NCBI GenBank assembly: GCA_948099385.1 | Contig: CANUEZ040000163.1 | Coordinates: 8,625,001 to 8,689,000 of the forward strand | Direction of reading: 5' to 3' | Length of the DNA stretch: 64,000 nucleotides | DNA from: Fasciola hepatica | Lineage: Eukaryota; Platyhelminthes; Trematoda; Plagiorchiida; Fasciolidae | Shown: positions 10,882-20,699 of the stretch, one piece after another | How the letters are laid out: the number at the start of each line of letters is the position of its first letter | Numbering within the stretch: the first letter of the stretch is position 1 | Program-made: the position numbers and the translations under genes | The notes under the pieces: model-generated | Seen by the model: only the letters and a program-made list of their open reading frames with translations | Databases searched by the model: none | What the model was told of the DNA's origin: nothing

Positions 10882-11257
10882 TGTGACTACCGGTCGTGGA
10901 AAATCTCCCTAAAACCTTTGCTATTCAGTGTTTTTCTTAACATCACTCACTTGCTTACACTATTGACGTGTCTTTATGAACTGTTGGTTTTTACGGACCG
11001 ATTGTTGTTCGTTCGCGCCCAGAGCGCTACTTTGTCATATCCTTGTTCTGGACCTGCGTGACGCACGTGCTCCTTACTCGCAAGCCACAACTCTGTTCCC
11101 GTTTGTTGAGTCCTCGTGATCTCATTATTGAGGTTTGTATCTTTTTGATGTCATTTTTCATTCAATAATCTAGTATCGTAGAATATCACGGATGATCCCT
11201 TTTTGATTTCGGGATCCGTTGCAAATTTGGCTACGCATTGCCCGAATGTGTGTTACA
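10882..11257 (+). repeat. 3' LTR of BEL-2
   Basis: 376 bp, starting tgtgactaccggtcg and ending gtgtgttaca. It is close to the BEL-4 3' LTR at 51348-51723 but clearly diverged from the BEL-3, -5 and -6 LTRs. Confidence 0.92.
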
Positions 11258-11616
11258 ACCGGAGCTTTCAAGACCTCGGCCAGATTTTGAATGGTTACCG
11301 GATGGATCCCATCTGGTCATGAGGCTTTATTTCTATTCACCATTTGCAGCTCGGCGTACACCTCGCCTTCTCCTACAGAAGCTCGGGTATTGAAGATGCC
11401 TATGGTCCCTCTACTCTTTCCTCTGATTCGCTTTCTGGTCGATGTATGCTCTTAAAAATTTCAAGAGCATGTCGGTCTTGTCTTCGCCTCTCAGAGCTGG
11501 TCGTCCCTGTGCCTCTTCCTTAGTTGCAACACACTGATACGTTTGTGGGAGCCGCTTTGGGTTGGTGCGGGCCGACGCAGCTAACCAACGCTCTAAGGCA
11601 TATTTCTCTGCTCCTA
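11258..11616 (-). pseudogene. LINE L5, second part (linker to start of RT)
   Basis: The minus strand reads KYALERWLAASARTNPKRLP and ends near an RT-start-like VTIQNLAEVL. It is the direct continuation of L5 part one (19728-20330), which stops at NRAKAIRRV. The same junction is uninterrupted in L6 (about 52650-52700: KNRAKAIQRVEKYALKRWL). L5 was therefore split by the 11617-19727 insertion (R2a containing BEL-3). The left end is cut at 11257 by the BEL-2 LTR. Confidence 0.8.
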
Positions 11617-12442
11617 CAGTATACAGCCACCCCTTAATATACTACCATCTTTGCAGACTGATATATTTCCACGTTAATACTTCTTGACATACCCGTCATA
11701 AAGTGAATAATTCGACGAACACTTTGACGAGATTTCTATCCATATACCTCTCATTCTGCAGCCCGTAAGTAACTCTTTCTACTCCGCTCGATACATTCCC
11801 CTCTTTGTGAAGATCAACAAGGTATTCCTTGAATATGTTCGAATTTCAACCAGTGATAATTATTTCCTATACCACCTACGCATCTATTCCAGACCTACAG
11901 TCGACATCACTCAAAAAAGTTGAACCGATTACTCGACAATGGGTCTCCCATTTGCCGGGCTTTATTACCGTTATAGTCCATTTTATTGTTCTACTATAGT
12001 CCCCTGTTTGTACTTATTTTATCCGATTGTAAACTTTGACTTTTTATCTGCGCTTTCCCCTGCTGTATCTGATTACGTATCGCAACTACGAAGCAGACTT
12101 TGTTCGCTACTGAGTTATGCGATCACCTGACGTTCAGATTTTATTTATACTGCCCCTCTGCCGAATGTCTCACTTTGTTCTGAATCCGGTGTCCCACTCT
12201 CGTTTCCCGTACCAAACTCATTGGTTCCGCAGCTGACGATCCACAGTTGCCGTGAGTTCTGCCCATTAAAACGGTCATCAGGTCATTTATCTGCCCTCTA
12301 CTACATTATCACTTCTGCACGTTATCCGCCCCTGCAATCACCACAGGACACAATCCACGTTGACTAAGCGCCATAACTCCATATCCTGGCGGCTACTTCG
12401 TGACACACATTTATCAATCAAAATAAACCGCTGAACACTTAC
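11617..12442 (+). repeat. Interspersed repeat R2, copy a, left part
   Basis: Non-coding DNA inserted in LINE L5 and itself split by BEL-3. The right part is 19158-19727. With BEL-3 removed, the two parts make about 1.4 kb ending in agcatgcttcggg.gcatccgaaata and an attattatt tail. That end is shared with R2b (34047-35125). An ATT tail and insertion in a LINE suggest a retroposon, but no ORF supports this. Confidence 0.55.
12438..12442. other. Target-site duplication of BEL-3 (left copy)
   Basis: cttac directly left of the 3' LTR. The identical cttac at 19158-19162 follows the 5' LTR. Five base pairs is usual for BEL/Pao integration. Confidence 0.95.
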
Positions 12443-12820
12443 TGTTACGAACGTTTGAGCAATGCGTAGCCAAATTCGCAACGGATCCCGAAATCAGAAG
12501 ACGATTATCCGTGATATTCTACGATACTAGATTATTAAAATAAACAATGACATAAACAATATACAAACCTCAATAATACGATCACAAAGTCTCAACAACG
12601 AGAAACCGAATAGCAGCGTGTGAGCAGACAGCACGTGCGTCACGCAGGTCCTGAACGAAGATGTGCCAAAGTAGCGCTCTGGGCGCGAACAAACAACAAT
12701 TGGTCCAGAAAAACAACCAGTTCGTAAAGACGAGTCAACAGTGTATGGAAATGAGTGATGTTGGGAAAAAACACTGAATCGCGAGGGAAATAGGGGGATT
12801 TTCCACGACCGGCTGTTACA
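12443..12820 (-). repeat. 3' LTR of BEL-3
   Basis: 378 bp, plus-strand tgttacgaacg to ggctgttaca. Differences from the 5' LTR include gaacgaagatg versus gaacaaggatg and a 1-nt length change in an A-run. Confidence 0.95.
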
Positions 12821-13548
12821 CCGCCCACCAAAATCCTCCTGGATCCTCAGCAGAGTCAAAGGTTCGGTATAAAGGTACTGATTCTTCCTACCTGCCTAGG
12901 CCCTGCTGTCAGTGCGCGCGTCTAATGCTCGTCGTCGACGTTCTACTACTGGTCGCACCTAATCCATTGGATACATAGACGTGAGGCTAGTCTACATCTT
13001 CCACAAGACCAAATGACCGATGGCGGGCGTGAATGGTCGCATAGACGTTGTCCACGTAACGGGCCGTCCGGTCCTGGATGTACGCGCTTGAGTGTGTGTG
13101 TGTGTGTGCGTGCGTGCGTGTGTGTGCGTGCGTGCGTGTGTGTGTGTGCCGGGGTTACAATGAAATCACAGGTATGACTATACACCAAAGGAGGACTTTC
13201 TGCAATGTCAACAAAAGACCGCGTGGCAAGAAAACGAGTAAATGTAGCATGCATGTGTGACCTGAGCTCCGCTACTTCCACATATGCAAGGGGCATTCGG
13301 TAGCGTCAACAAAAGGCAAACAAAGAACACTGTCACATGTATGATGGGTTTACGGGATGTAGAGTGCGTCGTGCATGCGTGTATGTATCGGGATGTATAA
13401 TGGAATCGCACTCATCACCACCTATCGGAAAGAACCTTCTGTAATGTCAACGAAGGGACCGCGAGCACCTTAACGTGTTTGACGGAGATTGTGTGGTATA
13501 TATATGGTGTTTCTTTATCCACCTCGATTACTGGTGTGAAAAGGTTTA
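12821..13548 (-). other. BEL-3 3' UTR with TG microsatellite
   Basis: About 730 bp of non-coding DNA after the integrase stop. It contains a (TG)n/(CG)-interrupted tract at about 13089-13150. Three degenerate blocks are marked on the plus strand by gtcaac(g/a)aa (13208, 13303, 13447), the reverse complement of TTTTGTTGAC. The purine/T-rich tract abuts the LTR at 12821-12840. No env-like ORF. Confidence 0.8.
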
Positions 13549-15201
13549 CTAGGCCTCAGGGTTATCAACTCCTCCGTCTTCGCTTTCGAGTAGGTTAATA
13601 CTGCGTATGTCACGAATGAGCACTCCGTTAGCTGTCTTCACCTTCACCGTTCTTATCATTTCGTCAGTGCTTTTGATGGTTTCCGTAACTACGCCCAAAG
13701 ACCAAGCGCTGAAATGTGCGCGTTCGTCGGCGATCATAACCACGTCCCCACGTTTGAATGGTCTTGTTTTGGCCAGCCACTTCTGTCGAGTCTGCAAAGC
13801 CGGTAGGTACTCCCGTAGCCATCGCCTCCAGAAGACCTTGGCCAGATAGTTCGCTTGCTTCCACCCGTGGGGGTAGCTCCCACGAAGGTTTACCGGCCCT
13901 TGGAAACCCTCGTTCGACCTTAGCGTCAATAAGTCGTTCGGGGTGAGCGCCAGGTGGGTGGGGTCGCCGTTCAATACTGGAACCAGGGGGCGGTTGTTCA
14001 GGATTCGCTCCACCTCAGTCATGACGGTGTTCAGCGTCTCGTCGTCGGGCGGCTGCTGCTCCATGATTGACAGCAATATCCGTCTGGCGGACCGGATCAT
14101 GCGTTCCCATATGCCGCCTCGGTGACTGGCCTGTGGGGGGTTGAAATGCCATCGTAAGCCGTAGGCCACGGTTCGATTCTGCAGTTCGTCCCTGTTTATG
14201 TTCTTGTGCCAACGCTGCAATTCCCGTTGAGCGCCCACAAAGTTCGATCCATTATCTGAGTATATATCGGCCGGTAGGCCTCGTCGGTTGATAAATCTTT
14301 GCGAGGCCCGTAGAAACGAATCGGTCGTCATCGAATGTGCGACTTCTAGGTGTACCGCACGTGATTTCATGCACGTCATGATACATCCGTATCGCTTTCC
14401 TAATCCTTTCCCGCACTTGATCCACAAGGGCCCAAAATAGTCCAGCCCGATGTCGCTGAACGGCCACCAGCCCGTAGTCACCCTGCATTCTGGTGGTGGG
14501 GCCATGAGTTGTTTGCCTGCTGCGGCATTGCGTCTCCTGCATTGCACACACCGTCGGATTACGCGTTTTACAGTCTCTCGTCCTCTCAACAACCAAAGAC
14601 GCTTTCGGATGACGCTCGTCACGTGACTTTCCCTGGCATGTCCCTCCACGGCGTAGACGTGTTGAATCATTAGCTCTACTACAGGTTGTCTCGCAGGCGG
14701 CAGTATAGGATACTTTGTGTCGAAGTTCAGGTGGGCGTTGGTCAGCCTACCATCCACCCGCAGCAGTCCGTTGATGAGTTTGGGGTTTAAACGCTCCAGC
14801 TCGCCTCTTGGAGATGGCACGTCTTCATTGGTCAGCCCCACTTCTTCCGCCCTCTTGAGTTCTCGGGCGAAAGCCTCGCGTTGTATCATTCTGAAAATAT
14901 CGTACTCTGCCGCTTGTAGCTCATCGGGACCTATCGGGCCGACCGGTATCCGACCTGAGGGCCGTAGCCCTTTCATGACTAGTAAACTTATCTTGAACCT
15001 GGTTAACCAAACTAGCGAACGAAGCGTCTTCATCCAGGAAGAAAACTCGACCAGTCGCGATAAAATGGGCGACGCTTCGACGACGTTGGTTGCTATCACT
15101 ACGCCTTTGATCTCCAGTTCCAATTCCGTAGGGGGTTTTAATTCGAACACGGGCCAGTCCTGTTTGGGCAATTGCAGGAAGTTTGCCCCCCCTCCGTCCA
15201 C
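13549..15201 (-). pseudogene. BEL-3 integrase, long open frame (550 codons)
   Basis: Intact reading frame for the C-terminal part of BEL pol. Residues 1-170 hold the pre-integrase segment (SSWMKTLRSLVWLTRF). The HHCC zinc finger is visible at His181/His188 (HVYAVEGHARESH) and Cys218/Cys221 (RRCVQCRR). The catalytic core shows Asp254 (SDIGLDYFGPLW), Asp316 (ADIYSDNGSNF) and Glu366 (HRGGIWERM), the DDE triad. The C-terminal domain (KRGDVVMIADERAHFSAWSLG, about 484-504) resembles the SH3-like region. The enzyme would process LTR ends and insert the cDNA. All catalytic residues are present, and this is the only copy here with an unbroken integrase. It is not in frame with RNase H, because of the CS-stop and a G-run length change near 15200, so expression from this locus is doubtful. 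Confidence 0.92.
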
Positions 15202-15230
15202 GTGTCCAGTTGCCTAAAGTTGGTCGCACC

Positions 15231-16034
15231 TCAGGAGCACAGGTCGGCCGGATTATCGCCAGACCTGACATGACTCCACTGGTGCGTGGCTGATTCATCG
15301 TGGATAATCGTGAGCCGGTTAGCAACGAAAGTACTAAACCGGCTCCGTACGTTGTTAATGTAGTAAAGTACTATCGTTGAATCCGTCCAGAAGCTCACCG
15401 ACCAAATGTAGAGATCGAAACATCTCTTCACAGCTTGCACCACCCTGACTGCCAACACGGCTGCGCTGAGTTCAAGGCATGGGAACGAGGCCGACTTCAG
15501 TGGAGCAACGCGAGCTTTGGCGAACAGGATCCTTGCAGCACATTGTCCATCTCCTGTGCACCATCGTCCGTACACCACAGCTCCATAACCGACTTCGGAT
15601 GCATCGGAAAAAGCATGTAGTTCTCCAGTCCGTGTCGTATGGCCAGGAGTCAAACATCGTGAGATTCTTATGTCCCCTAATTTCTTCAAGGTGTTCAAAA
15701 ATTCTTCCCAGTCCAGCCGGTCCCCTCGGTCCAGTGACTGGTCCCAATCAACTTTCTTACGGCACAGCCGCTGCAGCAAGATCTTTCCGGGTAGCAGCCA
15801 TGGTGAGACGAAACCGAGCGGGTCGAACAAACTTGAGACGGCAGATAGTATGCCACGACGGGTTATTGGCAGCTCGGGAACGTTCAGTTCGAAAACAAAT
15901 TGTCCGTTTCCGCCTCCCATTGTATCCCAAAAGTGCTTTCGATATGAAGTGGAGAGCCGTCCAAATCTCTTACCCTTTCGGCCTTTTCGTGATACGGGAT
16001 GACCTTCAGCACTTCTGAGGCGTTCGACATCCAT
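15231..16034 (-). pseudogene. BEL-3 RT connection and RNase H
   Basis: 267-codon frame with FVFELNVPELP, the FDPLGFVSPWLLPG signature, and the RNase H acidic residues in ELHAFSDASEVGYG, PCLELSAAVLAV, FWTDSTIVLYYI and VRSGDNPADLCS. It overlaps the RT frame (ending 15884) in another phase because of the 1-nt deletion at the end of RT. It ends at a TGA after PADLCS that is shared with BEL-2, -5 and -6. Confidence 0.9.
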
Positions 16035-17992
16035 TTAGTTAGATGGAAGCCACCCTCTTCCAGCAATCTCGTCAGACCCCTGAACTGATCTACAGCTGAT
16101 TCCACATCATCGAATGACCCAAGGTAGTCGTCGACGTAGAAGTTCCTGCTGACGCTTTCTACCACCGTCCGATGGACTAGATCGCCATGTTTGTTCGCTG
16201 ATTCTCGGAGCACGTAGTTCGCACAAAATGGTGACGATATGGCTCCGAAGGGGTGGACGGTCATCCTATAATTCACCACTGCGTTGTCCCGGTCGCTACC
16301 TTCCCACCACAGGAAACGCAAAGCATCTCGTTCTCCTACCGGAATCTTCACCTGATGGAACATTTCCCTAATGTCAGCAGACAAAGCCACTTTACCCACG
16401 CTGAAACGGCACAGAACATCGATCAGTGGTGTGGTCCAGTCAGGCCCCTGTAGTAGGCGATCGTTTAACGACTTGCCCTGGAACTTGGCCGCACAGTCGA
16501 AAACCACCCGCATTTTATTGGGTTTCTTGGGGTTCATAACCGGATGGTGAGGCAGATACCAGATACCCCTTTTGCTGTCGGTGTTAACAGGCACCTTTTC
16601 AACGTAACCGAAGACTTCGTTTCGCTTCATCAAATCAGCGTATCGTTCCCACAGATTCTGGTCTCGAATGAAGCGTTCTTTTAGTCGTAATCGTTGAAGA
16701 ACAATTTCTGTTGTCAGTCCACGGGTCAACCGCTGTGCGCCATGGGAGGGGAACCTCGAACTGTTTTTAAGGCCTCTAGTGCTTTGCCGCACCGTTTGTA
16801 GAGCGAAGTAATCCTCTTGAGACAACTTCGGTCTTTCGTCTCCAACGTCATGAAACTCCTTTTCATACAGCCGTTGCAGATGATACTCTATGCGGTCCGT
16901 TTCGGCGGATAAATAATTCACGGAACCGCGTACCCCTACTGCACCGTATAACATCCATCCCAGAGCCGTGCGTACGGCATAAGGTGCCTGGCGGTCGCCC
17001 ACTCTTTGGTCAAGCACCCAATGCGCCTCTGGCACGTCGCATCCGATGAGGAGATCCACCTCATCATCTTCCCAGTCTACAACGGTTAAATCTTGCAGGT
17101 GGGGCCACCGAGCCAAGATTGCGTTCACCGACCTTGGTGCTCGCATGGGGAGATCCGCTAACGTGAATGCCTCCGTTGGTTTAATTTCCTCGTTAGTGTC
17201 TAGAGAGATGAGTTGCAGCCTTAATCTACCGGCAGTCATTACCTGTGTTCCGCCCACCGTGCTCACTGCTAACGACGTCGCACCTTTAGCCAGTTGGTGT
17301 TTGTCGGCAAACCGCTCTTTCACTAAAGTGGTGTCGGATCCACTATCGACGAAAGCCAACGCCTTGACTATCCCAGTCGGAGTCACTACTCCCACGGCCA
17401 CTAAGCCTAAACGTACCGGTTTACTGGCAGATTGTGAAGTTGAACAAATCACGCTGGGCTTGGCACTCGCCTCGGATATGGTTACTCTCGCCTGATGCAG
17501 CAGCCGATGGTGTCTGCCCGTGCAGCCCTCGTAACCACATCGATTCCTTGTTCTACAGGCTGCTGCCGGGTGCGTGGTGTTGAGACAGATGAAACATGCT
17601 CCTGCCATCCTCGCCATTCCCCACCGTTCGTCTATTGTGGCGTTGCCGAACCTGGGGCATTCTGGTAGGCCATGGCTAGTACCACAGGATCTGCAATTTG
17701 GTTTCGCCGTAGCATCTCGTGAAATGACGTGTGTGTTGGTCCAAGGCTGGTACTTTGGATGTTCCCGTACAGGGGTTTGGACTTGGCTAGTACCGGGCTT
17801 GTTTGCTCGGTTGCTGTCCCGGATGAGTCGGCCGAATCTCCTGTCAGCTATCTTCGTTTGCCTGTCTAAGTATTCAGTCAGGTCTTCGAAGTTGGCTTCT
17901 CTGTCGCCTCGGCTTATCCGTTCTGCTTCTTCCGCCCACCGACCCTGTAGTTCGGGAGAGAGGTGACGGACTATGCCTTCCAAAGTGTGCAT
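15884..17992 (-). pseudogene. BEL-3 Gag C-terminus, protease and reverse transcriptase (702-codon frame)
   Basis: The longest BEL frame in the window. Residues 100-160 hold Cys/His knuckles: CRSC...HGLPEC, CFICLNTTHPAAAC (CX2CX4HX4C) and RCGYEGCTGRHHRLLH. Aspartic protease is at about 200-330, with the active-site motif AFVDSGSDTTLV (Asp216, Ser-Gly-Ser) and the flap-side VDLLIGCDVPEAHW. RT is at about 430-690, with RGIWYLPHHPV, MRVVFDCAAKF, ALSADIREMFHQV (catalytic Asp) and FYVDDYLG (Asp621/622). Unlike BEL-1, -5 and -6, the linker LTTEIVLQRLRLKERF is in frame here, and FQGKSLNDR has no stop. The frame ends with the shared ETDNLFSN frameshift. The upstream end is set by a 1-nt deletion at about 18012 that separates it from the rest of gag. 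Confidence 0.93.
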
Positions 17993-17997
17993 GGCGT

Positions 17998-18738
17998 CTA
18001 GGTCAGCCCTGTACCTAAATGGTCGGGGGCTATTGAGCAGTTCTGCATCTTGATCACCAGGTCGGACATGGTGTAGACGTCGCCCTTGGTTTTCTTTGCC
18101 TCTGCCATCACGCCCTCTATTAGGTTACGGGCTACTTTGAAAGGTTGGCCAAACAAGTCCCTCAGAATCTTTCTTGCCCTTGTGTAGCCTTGTTCTGGAT
18201 CGAGCATGGTGCACCCGTCGATAGCTTCTCGCGCTCGGCCTCGGCAGTAGTGAGTAAGGTAAAGAAGCCTTTGCCCAGGGTCGGTTACCTTGTTTTCAAC
18301 GAACGTCTCGAACTGTTTGACAAACTTGCAATATTGCTCAGCTCGCCCGTCGAAAACCGTTAACTCCACTCTAGGCAGATCGATCGATGGTGGCTTTTAG
18401 TCGGCGACCAACGTGGGGTTCCCTACCTTATTGCACCCTAACCTATCTGAAGTGTCGAAGTCACTGGTCTCATGCTCTCGCTCCTTCTGTGTACACTTCT
18501 CTGCTTCCTGCGCCTGTAGTCTAGCCGAAAGTAACTGTTGCTCTAGTTCTAGTATTCTCAGCTTATATAAATCGACATCCTTACGATCGATATTGTTTTC
18601 AATAACACATGAACTAGCACTGACAGGACTAGGCGATCTAGCATTAACTAAAGAATCATATGTACCCAAAACCTCCCCAGAGACTTGCCGTATTACTTCC
18701 TGTCCGGATTCGACTGCTTTTGATCCTTTTCTTGGCAT
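17998..18738 (-). pseudogene. BEL-3 Gag N-terminal part, with in-frame stop
   Basis: Starts at the ATG read from 18738 (MPRKGSKAVESG). A coiled-coil stretch follows (LYKLRILELEQQLLSARLQ), then GNPTLVAD and a TAA stop at 18397-18399. The downstream frame stays the same (SIDLPRVELTVFDGRAEQ) to 17998, where a 1-nt deletion breaks it (DHLGTGLT). The TAA replaces the TAC seen in BEL-1 and the TAT seen in BEL-4, and is also present in BEL-5 and BEL-6. The middle part (YLTHYCRGRAREAIDGC, RARKILRDLFGQPF) is the conserved Gag region of BEL/Pao elements. Confidence 0.88.
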
Positions 18739-18780
18739 TTTGCGTGATTTTTCCTCGTTCCAAATAGGTCTATTGAGTAT

Positions 18781-19157
18781 TGTTACGAACGTTTGAGCAA
18801 TGCGTAGCCAAATTCGCAACGGATCCCGAAATCAGAAGACGATTATCCGTGATATTCTACGATACTAGATTATTAAAATAAACAATGACATAAACAATAT
18901 ACAAACCTCAATAATACGATCACAAAGTCTCAACAACGAGAAACCGAATAGCAGCGTGTGAGCAGACAGCACGTGCGTCACGCAGGTCCTGAACAAGGAT
19001 GTGCCAAAATAGCGCTCTGGGCGCGAACAAACAACAATTGGTCCAGAAAATAACCAGTTCGTAAAGACAAGTCAACAGTGTATGGAAATGAGTGATGTTG
19101 GGAAAAAACACTGAATCGCGAGGGAAATAGGGGGATTTTCCACGACCGGCTGTTACA
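18781..19157 (-). repeat. 5' LTR of BEL-3
   Basis: 377 bp, plus-strand tgttacgaacg to ggctgttaca, followed by the duplication cttac. On the minus strand it is followed by the leader atactcaatag..., and gag starts about 42 nt later. Promoter function is expected from position; no TATA box was assigned. Confidence 0.95.
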
Positions 19158-19727
19158 CTTACGGCCTAACCGCTGGCTACTTCTAGCATCAGAGCCCTTA
19201 AAATAGCTCCTTCTATCCATGGGGTTTGTTGGTCTCTTTCCTCGTGATTGACAACGTCGGCATCTCAACTTTAGACTCAACTATCGCATTAGCCGTTGAT
19301 TCATGGGCTTTTATATCTAAAGATCCATTCTCGTACATGAGTTTTCCATCCATAAACTCTCCACACCCTGCTACGTGCAAACGAATCTTTTAATTCTCTT
19401 CGATGGACTTTTTATTTCTTAGTTTGTTATACCAAATATCCTTTGGTTCAGCTAGAATTTCTAATGTTGTGATTAGTTCCCGCAATATTCATGCACTTAT
19501 TCTCCTTTTTTAAAAAGACTCCAAACATTATTAGCCGGGTTAGCCATTCGACCCTGACCTTCACATTTGCCGGCCATTACAACCGTTTTAGTCCACTGTA
19601 ACACTCTCTTTGATACTCTGCATACACGTGTTTTACCCTTTTGTAAATTCACATTCCAGCATCACTATAATCATCTGATCATGCATTCTAGCATGCTTCG
19701 GGCGCATCCGAAATATGCAACTATTAT
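19158..19727 (+). repeat. Interspersed repeat R2, copy a, right part
   Basis: Continuation of R2a after BEL-3. Its end, catgcttcgggcgcatccgaaatatgcaac then (att)n, matches the end of R2b near 35080-35110. LINE L5 resumes at about 19728 (ctcttcggatcgc), so the retained target is readable on both sides. Confidence 0.6.
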
Positions 19728-20330
19728 TATTATTACTCTTCGGATCGCTTTAGCTCTGTTCTTAGCCATCTTATAGCTGTTCCGTGCCACCCGAGTTTTA
19801 GGCAGTTTTTACGCCACCCACCGTTGTTTACGAATGATTATAGCCTTGCGGACTTTTGACTTCCACCACTGCGGTTGATTTCTACTGCTAACAAACCTCA
19901 AAGATGCAAACCCCTCTGCAAGTTCGAGTAGCTCCATCTTGATGGCCTCCAAACGTCTCTCTACGGAGGCGTTTGTGTGACTCGGTGTCCACTGAACTTC
20001 CCACGCTGCCTTCTTTAGTTCGCCCATATTGATTACCCCACAGTGCTGACGTAACACCATCTCCTTCGGCGCCTTAGTGAGATCCTCAGGACTACATGAT
20101 CACTTTTACCCACTGTCTCTTCCCACTTAACTTCTTCATCGTTCTGATGGTGCCGCGTCGTGATTAAATCAAGGAGAGACGGATGCTGTCCACCTCTATG
20201 TCTAGCAACTCGCGTCACATGCCGCGTAAGGGCATGTAACTGGACCCGGTGCAGAAAGTTATCTCCCATTGATCCCCTTGCTGCCATCCCGCTTTACCAG
20301 TTAATTTCCTGTTGGTTTTGATTTCCTAAT
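19728..20330 (-). pseudogene. LINE L5, first part (end of endonuclease and linker)
   Basis: The minus strand reads SLLDLITTRHHQNDEEVKWEE and KSDHVVLRISL; the SDH motif is the C-terminal signature of the APE-type endonuclease of LINEs. A new frame continues with GELKKAAWEVQWTPSHTN, QPQWWKSKVRKAIIIRKQRW and KNRAKAIRRV. It is closely related to L6 at 52145-52680. The N-terminal endonuclease motifs are not recognisable upstream. The LINE continues at 11616-11258 beyond the R2a/BEL-3 insertion. Confidence 0.82.
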
Positions 20331-20699
20331 AAGATGAACAGTTTTGTCCGTGCCAGCACTGCCTTTGGCATCTGCAAAAGCTAAACTTCTTCCTCATCTG
20401 TCGCTAGCGGTGCCTTATAGATACAGATAATGCATACGGTTCCCACCCCGATCCTGATGAAGTCTAGAACTATTACACAGGTTAGGGTCTTTGAACCAAA
20501 TTGTCTGGGTTATCGAGGAAATCTCTAATCGTCTTTTGGATTCACCGGGTTGGAACGAGAGTAAATGGAAGCGGAGGAGGGCGGAGGGCGGCAGCCTAAG
20601 CAAATTATGCATAGCCTCGTGCACAGTCCCACTATAGACAGTGCCCTAAGCGGGATGGGAATGCAACCTCCATAAACGCATAGGGTAATATAAATGAAA
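20331..20699. other. Unassigned, between LINE L5 and LINE L4
   Basis: May include more 5' sequence of L5, but no domain is readable. No gene is supported. Confidence 0.4.

Larger units (their letters stand above)
8341..11257 (+). mobile_element. BEL/Pao copy BEL-2, 5'-truncated and integrase-deleted
   Basis: Plus-strand BEL copy lacking the 5' LTR, gag, protease and most of RT. It starts abruptly at the end of RT (RDLNGSPLHIEST) directly against repeat R1a and ends with a complete LTR at 10882-11257. It carries an internal deletion of about 525 bp at 10053-10061 that fuses the integrase core to the integrase C-terminus. The same deletion joint is present in BEL-4 (50524-50534), and the two copies are nearly identical from there to their 3' LTRs. 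The following 5 bp are accgg; the 5' truncation removes the partner duplication. Confidence 0.9.
12443..19157 (-). mobile_element. BEL/Pao copy BEL-3, complete length
   Basis: Full-length 6,715 bp minus-strand element. It has the 5' LTR at 18781-19157, the 3' LTR at 12443-12820, and gag, protease, RT, RNase H and integrase in BEL/Pao order, with a 5 bp target-site duplication (cttac at 12438-12442 and 19158-19162). The two LTRs differ at about six positions by eye, so the insertion is fairly recent. This is the best-preserved copy in the window, with 702- and 550-codon frames. It still has a gag stop, a 1-nt gag frameshift, a frameshift at the end of RT, a stop after RNase H and a frame change at a G-run before integrase. 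It sits inside repeat R2a. Confidence 0.96.

Noticed and set aside
13089..13150. (TG)n tract considered as a regulatory or Z-DNA element
   Set aside because: It sits at the same place in the 3' UTR of the other BEL copies and is best described as part of the element; no evidence for a separate role.
14717..15217. Long plus-strand frame (166 codons) opposite the BEL-3 integrase, and similar frames at 41634-42134, 46026-46262 and 9046-9537
   Set aside because: They are antisense shadows of the integrase region, recur only because the BEL copies are similar, and have no recognisable domain.
15479..16018. 179-codon plus-strand frame opposite the BEL-3 RNase H, repeated at 40833-41372 and 46788-47327
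   Set aside because: Antisense of RNase H. The Arg/Ser-rich composition follows from the complementary codons.
17046..17495. 149-codon Ser/Thr-rich frame opposite the BEL protease (also 33551-33928, 39351-39800 and 48360-48809)
   Set aside because: Antisense of the protease; no independent start, context or motif.
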